A DNA stretch of 56,013 bases from Bacteroidota bacterium (GCA_029570835.1 JAKPTX010000041.1:1-56013), one strand, 5' to 3'; positions 8,741-17,452 are shown, numbered from the stretch's first letter. Program-made: numbers and translations. Notes: generated by a model not told the origin, from the sequence alone.

Positions 8741-9892
8741 CTATTTGCATAGCGAAATATAGCAGAAAATAGGGTAGTGGTCTGAAATTTCAATCTCTGT
8801 GGATACGGTGTGTCCGAAAGATTTTAACTCTTTGGAGTGAAATATGTTATCGATTCTGAAATCCGGATAACTGGCATGATGAAAGGTTTTGCCACTTCCT
8901 TTTCCACTTTCACGGAAAGAGTCTTTGAGCTTATGACTGATCTTGTGATAGGAGTAAGATGCCGGTGGATCATTTAAATCACCGCATACAATCACTTTAT
9001 GAGGTGAAGCTTGAATATGTTTAGCCAGAACGATAGTTTGTTCTTCTCTTTTCAAAGCAGCAACCCGCATCTTGTTAAAAAGATTCATCGCCCTTTTGTT
9101 AATCTGTGAATCCTGGATATCATTCTCGAGAATCTGTCTACCGGTCTCATAATCAATAGGTTCCAGATAATTGGATGCCAGATGGATATTGTAATTTCGG
9201 ATGGTGTCTCCCTTGTATTTGAAATCGATGTAAATTCCCGCTATGCTTTGCGAATCAGGCATCCAAACAGGTCCTGAATCCACAATTCTATATTTGCAAA
9301 AGGTAGCATAGCCGTAAAATACTTGATGATTTCTATGATAAGGGAAGTTGGTGTAAAGATAGGGTTTATTTAGAATAGAATCGATCATCTCAGTGGTTGT
9401 AAAGTTCAATTTCCCGGTTTTATCATAAAAATACTCTTGAAAACAGAGAATATCGGGACTCGCTTCTTTAATGTATTGCAAGATCTCGCGCTTCCCCTTA
9501 TTTCGGGTCTCAGGATCTTCGGAATCGTACAATCCAAACAACTTGACGTTGTAGCTCATTACTGTAATACAGTTGCAACAAGATTCCGGTTTGGGTGCGG
9601 CATTCAATTGATAATATCGGTCTATATTGTTGATATTAAGCGTAATAGCAATTAAGGAGATGAGAGTAAAGGATCTTTTCAAAAATAACCATAATATGAT
9701 AAAAGCAAGGTTGGCAAGAATTAAATAGGTAAATCCTAAACCTGAAAAAGCAATCCAAATAGAAGTAGAGGGTTTAATCCATTGGGTTAGAAAAGTAAAA
9801 AGTAGTCCCAATGCAACTAATATATTGAGAATCAACAGAAAAACTTTCCCACTGACTTTAAAAAACAATCCTCTTCTATTTTTTTTTGCCAT
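8741..9892 (-). CDS. Membrane-anchored endonuclease/exonuclease/phosphatase (EEP) family protein
   Basis: A 383-residue protein. Three hydrophobic segments occupy residues ~12-95. The EEP fold follows: MSYNVKLFG (metal Asn), CFQEY (metal Glu), CGDLND (Asp/Asn) and a final EISDHYPIF (Asp-His). These match the catalytic set of DNase I/sphingomyelinase-like phosphodiesterases. The substrate is not known; a nucleic acid, inositol phosphate or phospholipid headgroup is possible. It starts 2 nt after the upstream rhomboid gene and is the last gene of a minus-strand operon with two rhomboids. Its stop lies next to the convergent glycogen gene. Confidence 0.85.
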   Translation of the reverse strand: MAKKNRRGLFFKVSGKVFLLILNILVALGLLFTFLTQWIKPSTSIWIAFSGLGFTYLILANLAFIILWLFLKRSFTLISLIAITLNINNIDRYYQLNAAPKPESCCNCITVMSYNVKLFGLYDSEDPETRNKGKREILQYIKEASPDILCFQEYFYDKTGKLNFTTTEMIDSILNKPYLYTNFPYHRNHQVFYGYATFCKYRIVDSGPVWMPDSQSIAGIYIDFKYKGDTIRNYNIHLASNYLEPIDYETGRQILENDIQDSQINKRAMNLFNKMRVAALKREEQTIVLAKHIQASPHKVIVCGDLNDPPASYSYHKISHKLKDSFRESGKGSGKTFHHASYPDFRIDNIFHSKELKSFGHTVSTEIEISDHYPIFCYISLCK

Positions 9893-9894
9893 TT

Positions 9895-10827
9895 TTATTT
9901 TTTTTGCTGAAAGAGAAATTCTTTCTCCTCTTTACTTAACGCATCATATCCATGTTTTGATATCTTATCCAGGATAATATCTATCTTTTTTTCATTTTCT
10001 GCCCTTCTTTGATTAAATTCTGCATCCGTTTCCGGACGGGAATGAGGTTGATAATTTCTGGAAGTGGCGTATTTCATTCTTTGCTTCTTTTTTCTTTTAG
10101 GTTTACGGAAAAGATGTGCTTTTTTATAGTAAGCCGGTGCAATAAAAAATCCATAAATTACTCCACCCAAATGCGCAATATGTCCACCGGCATTGCCTTT
10201 AGGAATACTCAGAAAGTCAACCAATACAAAGAAAAGTGTAATCCAGATCAGCTTGACATCACCCAGGAGAATCAATCTGATTCTGTGGTTAGGCCGATAG
10301 ATCGAGATCAGTGCCATGATCGCCATAATGGAACCGGATGCCCCAATAGCCACAGAACTGTTCACAACAGGTTGAAATACCGGGAAGAGGTTATAGGCAA
10401 GCATATAAACCAGATTGCCAAAGATTCCCCCAAATATGTAGGTTATCAGTAATTGTTTGTCATTTAAGAAAATACGAAACTGACTTCCAATCACATAGAG
10501 CATAAGCATATTGAAGAAAATATGCCAGAAACTCTCATGCATAAAGAGAGAAGTAAAAATGCCCCATGGACGGAATAGTAGCGCTGAAAAACTGGCAGGA
10601 CAAGAGAAGAAATGTACAATATGTTGACTAACAAAACCGGAAAGTCCGGGTATTTCAAATAAAAATCCAATCAGTCCAAAAATTGCCTTTAAGAGTAGAA
10701 TCACTACGAAAACTCCTATGTTAATTGCGATGAGTTGTGTCAAACGGGAACTCCACTTAAAGTAGTGCTTCAAGAAGTTTTTAAAACTAAGTGGTTCTCT
10801 TTGAAATGGTGATTGCTGAAAAAACAT
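9895..10827 (-). CDS. Rhomboid family intramembrane serine protease with C-terminal cytosolic extension
   Basis: A 310-residue protein with six or so TM helices. The catalytic serine is in GASGSIMAIMAL and the histidine in GHIAHLGGVIYG, the canonical rhomboid dyad. After the last helix comes a basic linker (KPKRKKKQ) and a conserved end, ILDKISKHGYDALSKEEKEF, of the type found at the C-terminus of Bacteroidota rhomboids (DUF6576-like). It cleaves membrane proteins within or near a TM segment; the substrate is unknown. A second rhomboid gene lies 10 nt upstream in the same operon. Confidence 0.9.
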   Translation of the reverse strand: MFFQQSPFQREPLSFKNFLKHYFKWSSRLTQLIAINIGVFVVILLLKAIFGLIGFLFEIPGLSGFVSQHIVHFFSCPASFSALLFRPWGIFTSLFMHESFWHIFFNMLMLYVIGSQFRIFLNDKQLLITYIFGGIFGNLVYMLAYNLFPVFQPVVNSSVAIGASGSIMAIMALISIYRPNHRIRLILLGDVKLIWITLFFVLVDFLSIPKGNAGGHIAHLGGVIYGFFIAPAYYKKAHLFRKPKRKKKQRMKYATSRNYQPHSRPETDAEFNQRRAENEKKIDIILDKISKHGYDALSKEEKEFLFQQKK

Positions 10828-10837
10828 AGTGATAATT

Positions 10838-11653
10838 TTAGAAATAAACTCGTTTCTTTCTCCAGTATAGAATTAAAAAGAAACCAAATATCATCCCTCC
10901 CAGGTGAGCAAAGTGCGCTACACCATCATTGGATCCAAAAACACCTAAGCTAAGTTCTAATAATCCATACAAAAGAACAAACCATTTTGCTTTGATGGGG
11001 AAGAGGAAGTAAATATAAATTTGAGCATTGGGATACATCATTCCAAATGCCAACAGGATACCAAAAACAGCACCGGAAGCACCAACTACATTAAATTGGT
11101 TCAAGAAAGATGCCTTAATTGAAGAGGTAACGCTCCATAATTCTGAAATAGAGATCCCATTTTGTTGATAAACGATGTAATTTCGTAGTAGTACATCTTT
11201 CAAACGAGAAGAATGAACCTCGTTGGCTAACACATCATAATGTTCAATAGTGGGGTTAGCTAAAAATTGATTCAGAAGATTCAAATCAGGAGCAATCTGA
11301 AAATAGATCACCAAATAGTGAGTTATTGCAGCTCCAATACCGGTTACAAAGTAGTAAAAGAGAAATCTACCGGAACCCCATCGATTTTCTACAACACCTC
11401 CAAACATCCATAAGGCGAACATATTAAAGAAAAGATGAGTAAAGTTACCATGCATAAACATGTAAGTAATCGGTTGCCAAATTTTAAAATCAGGAGCTGA
11501 AAAGAAGTGAAGTCCAAAAAGAGAGTACAAATCTATATTGTAAGATTCTCCAAATACTATGGTGGCAATATAGAATAAAACGTTGATAATCAATAAGTTC
11601 TTAACAGCAGGGGGAAGCATGCTATACCCGCCAAATCTCACAGTATCATTCAT
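10838..11653 (-). CDS. Rhomboid family intramembrane serine protease
   Basis: A 271-residue protein with the catalytic serine in GASGAVFGILLAFG and the histidine in VAHFAHLGGMIFGF. HGNFTHLFFNMFALWMFGG is the conserved loop-1/TM2 region with the HxxxN pattern. A larger soluble insert follows the second helix (about residues 115-175). It is the first gene of the rhomboid-rhomboid-EEP operon. A TATCTTTG box at 11676-11683 stands about 23 bp before the ATG and supports this start. Confidence 0.9.
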   Translation of the reverse strand: MNDTVRFGGYSMLPPAVKNLLIINVLFYIATIVFGESYNIDLYSLFGLHFFSAPDFKIWQPITYMFMHGNFTHLFFNMFALWMFGGVVENRWGSGRFLFYYFVTGIGAAITHYLVIYFQIAPDLNLLNQFLANPTIEHYDVLANEVHSSRLKDVLLRNYIVYQQNGISISELWSVTSSIKASFLNQFNVVGASGAVFGILLAFGMMYPNAQIYIYFLFPIKAKWFVLLYGLLELSLGVFGSNDGVAHFAHLGGMIFGFFLILYWRKKRVYF

Positions 11654-11675
11654 AGGTTTTCGCTTTTACAACCTG

Positions 11676-11683
11676 CAAAGATA
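11676..11683 (-). promoter_or_regulatory. -7 box TATCTTTG for the rhomboid operon
   Basis: On the minus strand this reads TATCTTTGCA, the extended form seen at many starts in this window. It is 23 bp before the start codon. Confidence 0.55.
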
Positions 11684-11690
11684 CAATGAA

Positions 11691-11719
11691 ATTTCGGATT
11701 TCGGATTTCGGATTTCGGA
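11691..11719. repeat. Heptamer tandem repeat ATTTCGG (4 units)
   Basis: Four near-perfect ATTTCGG units lie directly upstream of the rhomboid promoter. This begins a 380-bp gene-free island (11654-12033) that contains only repeats and palindromes. Confidence 0.8.
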
Positions 11720-11803
11720 AGTTTTAAGTAAGAAATGTGAAGTAAGAAATATGAAATATGCTAAATTTGAACATAACACTTTGATAATCAACATTATAAA
11801 TTG

Positions 11804-11859
11804 CCACGACTTTTAAGTCGTGGATCGGATTATCCCCTTGAAACAAAGGGCTTTAGCCC
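11804..11859. repeat. Pair of REP-like palindromes
   Basis: A perfect hairpin, CCACGACTT-TT-AAGTCGTGG (11804-11823), is followed 24 nt later by GGGCTTTAGCCC (11848-11859). Paired palindromes of this type resemble REP sequences mobilised by IS200-like (RAYT) transposases. No transposase gene is present in the window. Confidence 0.65.
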
Positions 11860-11874
11860 AAATTTACAAATTGT

Positions 11875-11981
11875 GACCTCCCCCTGCCCCCTCCGAAGGA
11901 GGGGGTGCTCTTTGGTTCTTCGGGAGATTTTTTCAAAAGAGAGAAGATTGTTCCCCTCCTTTGGAGGGGCTAGGGGAGGTC
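11875..11981. repeat. Compound inverted repeat with GACCTCCCC ends
   Basis: The ends are GACCTCCCC and GGGGAGGTC. Inside each arm is a further hairpin: CCCCCTCC-GAA-GGAGGGGG on the left and CCCCTCC-TTT-GGAGGGG on the right. About 107 bp in total. A half copy occurs at 29773-29802. It looks like a small non-autonomous element. Confidence 0.65.
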
Positions 11982-12033
11982 TAATTCGTAATTCGTAATT
12001 GGATTCCGCCCTCCGCCTTCCGCCTTCCGCCTT
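11982..12033. repeat. Heptamer arrays TAATTCG and CTTCCGC
   Basis: TAATTCG units are followed by about four CCTTCCG/CCCTCCG units. The run touches the stop codon of the tlyA gene. Confidence 0.75.
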
Positions 12034-12831
12034 CTATTTGAGTTTACTTCTTAAGGTTTTGATCTCCGCTAAAAGTGAACCAAAATCGACTGTAAAGTTG
12101 CTTTTTTGCTGTTTGAAATGTGCCAGAAACTCTACATTTTTATGCTTTTCCCATAAGGTTGAGATGCTCAATCCGTGAAGGAAGTAGTGATGACGTTCCG
12201 CTTTCTGAACTACTCGCTCAATGGCTATTTTATATCCTTTAGAATCTGAAAGTATCCCGCTTTTATTCAAGAGTTTAGGTCCGACCTCAAACTGAGGCTT
12301 AATCAACAATAACAGTTCGCTTTGAGGATGAATAAAGGGCGCAATGGAGCCTAAAATGTACGTTAAAGAGATAAAAGAGAGATCGGAAACAACCCAGTCG
12401 AAGGGAAGATGAGCAACCTGGTTGGGATCTAATTCTCTAAAGTCGCAATTTTCAATGCTTTGCACCTGAGGATGCTCTTTCAACGACGGATCTAATTGCT
12501 GATCTCCCACATCCACACCGCATACAAAGGAAGCACCATGTTGTAGCGCACAATCGGTAAAACCACCCGTAGATGCGCCAATATCCAGCACCTTCTTGCC
12601 GACAAAATCCAGGTTGAAGTCCGCAATCCCTTTTTCTAATTTTAAACCGCCACGACTGACATAACGATTAAATTGATCTCGTATAGTTATCGTGGCGGTT
12701 TCTGATATATTTTTGGATGGTTTGTCAACAACAACACCATCTACTAAGACACACTTTTGTAGAATCTCAAATTGAGCTTTTTCTCTGGAGGGATAAAATC
12801 CTTTTTCTACTAAAAGCTTATCGAGTCGCAT
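12034..12831 (-). CDS. tlyA: TlyA family rRNA 2'-O-methyltransferase
   Basis: A 265-residue protein. Residues 1-60 are an S4 RNA-binding domain (MRLDKLLVEKGFYPSREKAQ). The remainder is an FtsJ-like Rossmann methyltransferase with the SAM motif VLDIGASTGGFTDCAL, then DWVVSDLSFISLT and LLLIKPQFE. TlyA proteins methylate ribosomal RNA and are also described as haemolysin-like; rRNA modification is the likelier role here. It starts 3 nt after the pepD stop codon, so the two are probably co-transcribed. Confidence 0.88.
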   Translation of the reverse strand: MRLDKLLVEKGFYPSREKAQFEILQKCVLVDGVVVDKPSKNISETATITIRDQFNRYVSRGGLKLEKGIADFNLDFVGKKVLDIGASTGGFTDCALQHGASFVCGVDVGDQQLDPSLKEHPQVQSIENCDFRELDPNQVAHLPFDWVVSDLSFISLTYILGSIAPFIHPQSELLLLIKPQFEVGPKLLNKSGILSDSKGYKIAIERVVQKAERHHYFLHGLSISTLWEKHKNVEFLAHFKQQKSNFTVDFGSLLAEIKTLRSKLK

Positions 12832-12834
12832 GGA

Positions 12835-14298
12835 CTATTTTTGAGGAATATGTTTTAAAGTTTCCACTAAATAGTCATAGAATTTTCCAACGCTGGCAAT
12901 TTCCACTTTTTCGTCTGGAGAGTGTGGGAATTGGATTGTCGGTCCAAAGGAGATCATATCCCAATGAGGATAAACCTGACTGAAAAGACCACACTCTAAT
13001 CCGGCGTGGATAGCACTGATTTTAGGCTCTACACCATATTTTTTGAGGTAAACCTCTTTCATGGTTTTGAGGATAGGAGAGTCCATGTTGGGTTTCCAAC
13101 CGGAATAACCACCTGTCAGACTGCATTGTACGCCGGCTAATTCAGCAATAGCTTTCATTTTTTGTCCTACAGCCTCTTTAGCGCTTTCTACAGAGCTTCT
13201 CATCAAGTTTCCTATGGTTCCTTTGCCATCAGCAATTTTTACAGTCGCTAAGTTAGTAGAAGTTTCTACCAATCCGGGCATGCTGTCACTCATTCTCAAA
13301 ACTCCGTTAGGAATAGCAAATACCAAACTGATAATTTTTTGTTGCCAATCGCTAGTAATCAGAGTTTTTGGAGTATCTTGTTTCTCTAATTGAAGGCTCA
13401 TTTGAGGCTCAGTACCACTAAATTCAGCAGTAATGCACTCTGCAAATTGGTTAAAATATTTCTCAAAAGGAGCTACTTGATCTTGTGGAACAGCAAGTGA
13501 TACAAACGCTTCTCTTGGGATTGCATTTCTTAAACTACCTCCATTGATAGTGCTGATTCTAACACCAAACTGCTCTGTTGCTTTCTTTAGGAAGCGAGCC
13601 ATTACTTTGTTGGCGTTAGCTCTGCCCAACACGATATCCATTCCACTGTGTCCCCCTTTAAGTCCGGTTACAGCAAATTGATAACCTACCATACCTTCTT
13701 TTGCTGGTTCAGTTTTGTAATCAAACTCAAAAGTAGCATCCAAACCGCCGGCACAACCTACAAATAGTTCGCCTTCCTCTTCAGAGTCTAAGTTAATTAG
13801 GATTTCAGCATTCACAAAACCACTCTTTAAGCCGAAAGCACCGGTCATTCCGGTTTCTTCGTCAACAGTGATGAGTACTTCAATCGGACCATGTTGAGCT
13901 TTGTCGTCAATCAACACAGCCATAGCAGCTGCTACACCGATTCCGTTATCAGCACCCAAAGTGGTTCCGGAAGCGCGTACCCAACCATCATCACCTACAA
14001 CAGGACGAATAGGATCGGTTAAAAAGTCATGCTTTACATCACTATTTGCTTGAGGTACCATATCGATGTGTGCTTGCAATACTACAGGAACGCGATTTTC
14101 CATTCCGGGAGTAGCAGGCTTGCGAAATAGAATATTGCCTGTTTCGTCTTGAGCATAATCTATTTTATTTTCTTTTGCCCACTCTTTCAACCACGCTAAA
14201 ATTTTTTCCTCGTGTTTAGAAGGATGGGGATGAGCACAAATGTTAGCAAAAATGTTCCATAAAGGAGCAGGATACAATTGATTCAAATTTTTTGACAT
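12835..14298 (-). CDS. pepD: Aminoacyl-histidine dipeptidase (M20, PepD-like)
   Basis: A 487-residue cytosolic metallopeptidase of the usual PepD length. Metal ligands appear in VVLQAHIDMVPQ, in LGADNGIGVAAAMA and in ITVDEETGMTGAFGL (catalytic Glu pair), with a second set near NLDSEEEG. The C-terminal part has SAIHAGLECGLF, which carries the final metal histidine region. It hydrolyses Xaa-His and other dipeptides. Its ATG follows a TATCTTTGCA box by about 40 bp. It leads a two-gene operon with tlyA. Confidence 0.9.
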   Translation of the reverse strand: MSKNLNQLYPAPLWNIFANICAHPHPSKHEEKILAWLKEWAKENKIDYAQDETGNILFRKPATPGMENRVPVVLQAHIDMVPQANSDVKHDFLTDPIRPVVGDDGWVRASGTTLGADNGIGVAAAMAVLIDDKAQHGPIEVLITVDEETGMTGAFGLKSGFVNAEILINLDSEEEGELFVGCAGGLDATFEFDYKTEPAKEGMVGYQFAVTGLKGGHSGMDIVLGRANANKVMARFLKKATEQFGVRISTINGGSLRNAIPREAFVSLAVPQDQVAPFEKYFNQFAECITAEFSGTEPQMSLQLEKQDTPKTLITSDWQQKIISLVFAIPNGVLRMSDSMPGLVETSTNLATVKIADGKGTIGNLMRSSVESAKEAVGQKMKAIAELAGVQCSLTGGYSGWKPNMDSPILKTMKEVYLKKYGVEPKISAIHAGLECGLFSQVYPHWDMISFGPTIQFPHSPDEKVEIASVGKFYDYLVETLKHIPQK

Positions 14299-14337
14299 AT
14301 AATTATAATTTTAAAGTGAATATTCAAACAGAACTTG

Positions 14338-14345
14338 CAAAGATA
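14338..14345 (-). promoter_or_regulatory. -7 box TATCTTTG for pepD-tlyA
   Basis: The minus strand reads TATCTTTGCA, 40 bp before the pepD start. No clear -33 element was found. Confidence 0.5.
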
Positions 14346-14402
14346 CAAAAAAATCATGTAAGAGAATCGAACAAATGAGCCAATATTTTAAAATTTTTAT
14401 GC

Positions 14403-14410
14403 TATTTTTG
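14403..14410 (+). promoter_or_regulatory. -7 box TATTTTTG for the lamin-tail protein gene
   Basis: TATTTTTG fits TAnnTTTG and lies 41 bp before the ATG at 14451. It is divergent from the pepD promoter. Confidence 0.45.
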
Positions 14411-14450
14411 TGTTTACTATTTTTACTCACATTACTCATTGTTACTCACC

Positions 14451-17072
14451 ATGAAGAACGCTTTATTTTTTTGGATCACTCTGATCTTTTTCGCGATTAA
14501 TTCCTTTACGGGAACTCTTTTTAACCCCCTTTTTTCACAAATTACCGATTCCTTTACAGATGGGGATTTTTCCCACAATCCGACATGGATAGGGGATACT
14601 CTAAATTTTAAAGTTAACTCAACTTTCCAGTTGCAATTGGATGCTCCGGCTGCCGGTAAGTCCTATTTGATGGTTCCGACAACCTTTTCTGCTGAGCAGA
14701 TGGAGTGGCAGATGAGCATCAAGTGTACTTTTTCTCCATCGGGGAACAATTTTACGCGGTTTTATCTGATTTCAGCGCAGCAAAACCTAAAAGATCCCAA
14801 TAATCAGGCGATTTTTCTGCAATTGGGTGAAAATTTGTCTCAGGATGCGCTGGAGCTTTTTTATCAGGAGGGAACGACGCTTACCACTATCTGTCGTGGA
14901 AAAGCAGCAACTATAGCTAAACCGTTTGATATCCGCGTTAAAGTGCGCTACACGGCGCCCGGTTTGTGGGAGCTTTTTCTGGACTCTCTGAAAACGGGTC
15001 AGTTTTACCAGGATGCTTCTGCGATGTTTGTGCAATTGCCTCAGCAACAGGGTTTTGGAGTTTCTACAACCTATACCGGCTCCAATATCCGCAATTTCTA
15101 TTTTGACGATTTCTACTTCGGTCCTCACTATATCGACACGGTTCCTCCGGAAGTGACGCAGTTGATACCACATTCTCATGGGCGTAGTATCGAGATTTGC
15201 TTTTCGGAACCGATTAATCCTTTGAGTGCACTTCAGCCTTCCCCTTATTTAATTGATGATTCTTTTTTTCCTGATACTATAAATATTTGGGGGGCAGATC
15301 GCGATCGGGTCCTCTTGAATTTTATCGCCCCACTCGCAATCGGTGAACACTCCATTGCCATTTCGGGGATCAGAGATGATGCGGATAACCTCTCCTCTCC
15401 CTTTTTTTCTTATTTTCAGATCAAGAGAGTGCAAAGAAATGAACTGCTCATCACCGAGATTATGGCAGATCCGACACCTCAAGTGGAACTGCCTGCTGTT
15501 GAGTACGTTGAGTTGTACAATCCTTCGCAATGGGATACTGTGCAACTGAATAACTGGAGTTTGCGACTGGGCAGCTCTATCAAAAAGATAACCTCAATGC
15601 TCTTGCCTCCACAAACTTATGGATTGATCATTCCTCAATCGGAAATTCTGCTCTTTGAACCCTTTTGTGATCTGATATATGGTGTTTCCTCTTTGGGAAT
15701 TACCAATGGCGGACAAGAGGTTACGCTTTTAAATGAGGAAAATGAAGTGATCCATGTTGTTGATTTTAAGGTAGATTGGCACAGTAACCTCTTCAAACGC
15801 GATGGAGGCTGGTCGCTGGAGATGATCGATTTGGAGAATCCTTGCAGTGAGGAATCCAACTGGGATTCTTCGGAAGACCCATCGGGAGGAACTCCCGGGA
15901 GAGCCAATTCGATTGCAGGAGCCAATCCTGATAGTGAACTTCCTTACTTAGAGAAGGTTACCTATCTTGACTCCACGCAGATCATATTACATTTTAATGA
16001 AACAATTCTGATGCAACCCGATCTCATCCCGATTCGGATTGTTCCGGAAATCCCAATTGTGAGCGTTACACTTGTACAACCGCAACAAAAACAGATTCGG
16101 GTGCAATTGGGTACACCTTTGACTAAAAAGCAAGTTTACAGGGTGATTATCAGCGACACTATCTACGATTGTGTTGGGAATCAGGTTGTCATTGAGAGCG
16201 AGGGCAGGGTAGGAGTGCCCGAAAAAGTGAACTATTTTGATCTGATAATCAATGAGATACTGACCGACTCCTACCAAAGTACGGTTGCAGATTTCGTTGA
16301 AATAGTGAATCGTTCCGACAAAATTATAGATTTGGGCAAAATCTATATCGGAGATGGCACGCTTGAAAAACCGGAGCGTCTCGTTCCGATGGTCAGATCA
16401 GGCTATCTGCTTTTCCCTCAGGAATATATCGCAATTTGCAAAAATCGAAAATTAACCCTGGAGCAGTATAATCCGATCTATCCGGAACGGCTGGTACAGA
16501 ATGACTCGCTGCCCAACTTCCCCAATAGTGAAAGTGTGATCTATATCACCGACTGGGCTTATCAAGTTGTTGATTGGTTGCATTATACGGCTGATTTCCA
16601 CTCTTCTTTTCTCAGCAGTACCGATGGTGTTTCATTGGAAAAGATTGCTATTGATCTGCCAACTCAAAACCGGAATCATTGGAAATCAGCCGCTCAGACA
16701 GCCGGTTTTGGCACTCCGGGATATCTTAACTCACAAACGACTCAAATTCTCCCTGAAAAGTCAAAATTAGGGATTGATCCTCCCGTTTTTTCTCCCAATG
16801 GAGACGGATATCAGGATTTTGTGATGATTAGTTACCAAAGTACAACTTCAGAAGGACGAATTTCAATCTATATTTACGATAAAGAGGGAATGTTAATCAA
16901 ATTGTTGGTCAACAATGAGATAATCACTCCCAACACCATTTACACGTGGGACGGCTCCACTTTAGACGGCACCATTGCCCCCACCGGAATCTATCTTATC
17001 CGCGCCGAATACTGGGATTTGGAAGGCAAACGGGAATGGGAAAAAGGAGTGGTAACATTGTATAGAGAATAG
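14451..17072 (+). CDS. Large exported protein with lamin-tail domains and a FlgD-like C-terminal Ig domain
   Basis: An 873-residue protein starting at the ATG at 14451 (the frame is open from a TTG at 14439). A signal peptide covers residues 1-~22 (MKNALFFWITLIFFAINS). Two lamin-tail-like regions are visible: one with LLITEIMADPTPQ...EYVELYNPS and one with LIINEILTDSYQSTVADFVEIVN. Ig-like segments with DRVLLNF and GNQVVIES type strands flank them. The C-terminus (FSPNGDGYQDF, then TYTWDGSTLDGTIAPTGIYLIRAEY) resembles the FlgD-type Ig domain. The protein is probably surface or periplasmic. Bases 15289-15335 match the core geometry of the intergenic GGGGGCAG element. Confidence 0.82.
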   Translation: MKNALFFWITLIFFAINSFTGTLFNPLFSQITDSFTDGDFSHNPTWIGDTLNFKVNSTFQLQLDAPAAGKSYLMVPTTFSAEQMEWQMSIKCTFSPSGNNFTRFYLISAQQNLKDPNNQAIFLQLGENLSQDALELFYQEGTTLTTICRGKAATIAKPFDIRVKVRYTAPGLWELFLDSLKTGQFYQDASAMFVQLPQQQGFGVSTTYTGSNIRNFYFDDFYFGPHYIDTVPPEVTQLIPHSHGRSIEICFSEPINPLSALQPSPYLIDDSFFPDTINIWGADRDRVLLNFIAPLAIGEHSIAISGIRDDADNLSSPFFSYFQIKRVQRNELLITEIMADPTPQVELPAVEYVELYNPSQWDTVQLNNWSLRLGSSIKKITSMLLPPQTYGLIIPQSEILLFEPFCDLIYGVSSLGITNGGQEVTLLNEENEVIHVVDFKVDWHSNLFKRDGGWSLEMIDLENPCSEESNWDSSEDPSGGTPGRANSIAGANPDSELPYLEKVTYLDSTQIILHFNETILMQPDLIPIRIVPEIPIVSVTLVQPQQKQIRVQLGTPLTKKQVYRVIISDTIYDCVGNQVVIESEGRVGVPEKVNYFDLIINEILTDSYQSTVADFVEIVNRSDKIIDLGKIYIGDGTLEKPERLVPMVRSGYLLFPQEYIAICKNRKLTLEQYNPIYPERLVQNDSLPNFPNSESVIYITDWAYQVVDWLHYTADFHSSFLSSTDGVSLEKIAIDLPTQNRNHWKSAAQTAGFGTPGYLNSQTTQILPEKSKLGIDPPVFSPNGDGYQDFVMISYQSTTSEGRISIYIYDKEGMLIKLLVNNEIITPNTIYTWDGSTLDGTIAPTGIYLIRAEYWDLEGKREWEKGVVTLYRE
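15289..15335 (+). repeat. Intragenic match to the GGGGGCAG-N30-CCCC core
   Basis: GGGGGCAG (15290-15297), exactly 30 nt, then CCCCACTC (15328-15335), inside the lamin-tail gene and in frame with normal-looking protein sequence. The TGG end of the CCCCACTCTGG box is not kept. This could be coincidence or a captured copy. Confidence 0.4.
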
Positions 17073-17076
17073 TATT

Positions 17077-17185
17077 ATTTCGGATTTCGGATTTCGGATT
17101 TCGGATTTCGGATTTCGGAATGATTCAATTACGAATTACGAATTACGGGTTTTACAAGGTAGAAGGTAGAGGGTAGAAGGTAGAA
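17077..17185. repeat. Heptamer arrays ATTTCGG, AATTACG and GGTAGAA
   Basis: Six ATTTCGG units (17077-17119), three AATTACG units (17127-17147) and four GGTAGAA/GGTAGAG units (17158-17185) follow one another downstream of the lamin-tail gene. All have period 7. The gene-free stretch 17073-17452 holds only these arrays, the next array and element copy E. Confidence 0.82.
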
Positions 17186-17249
17186 TGATTTTGCATTTAT
17201 TTGAATATCAAGAAGATATAATAAATGATTTTCAATTTTCAATCACTTT

Positions 17250-17326
17250 CACCTTCCGACTTTCGACTTTCGCCTTTCGCCTTTTTTTCATTCCGCCTTT
17301 CGCCCTCCGCCTTCCGCCTTTTTTGC
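17250..17326. repeat. Heptamer array CTTTCGC/CTTCCGC (degenerate)
   Basis: Units such as CTTCCGA, CTTTCGA, CTTTCGC, CCTCCGC and CTTCCGC follow each other with period 7, broken once by a T run. A frame open across this region (17225-17437) translates to a low-complexity repeat and is not taken as a gene. Confidence 0.75.
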
Positions 17327-17342
17327 ATTCCGAACTCCGAAA

Positions 17343-17440
17343 TTATTCCAGAGTGGGGAAGTGAAATAACAAAAAAGGGAGATCCGTTCTGCCCCCATAT
17401 TTTTTTATTTCAAAATAAAGAAAAAAATAGAAAATAAAGG
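17343..17440 (-). repeat. GGGGGCAG-N30-CCCCACTCTGG intergenic element, copy E
   Basis: Minus orientation: CCAGAGTGGGG at 17348-17358, a 30-nt spacer, CTGCCCCC at 17389-17396. The flank reads (reverse complement) TTTATTTTGAAATAAA, as in the other copies. It lies between convergent genes. Confidence 0.72.
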
Positions 17441-17452
17441 GATTCTATCCCC

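Noticed and set aside
11801-11998. Open frame across the palindrome cluster
   Set aside because: It is made of REP hairpins and the inverted repeat; no gene-like composition.
17077-17185. CRISPR-like array
   Set aside because: Units are 7 bp with no spacers, and there are no cas genes.
17225-17437. Open frame of about 70 codons in the heptamer region
   Set aside because: The translation is a simple Phe-Arg-Leu-Ser repeat dictated by the 7-bp arrays.
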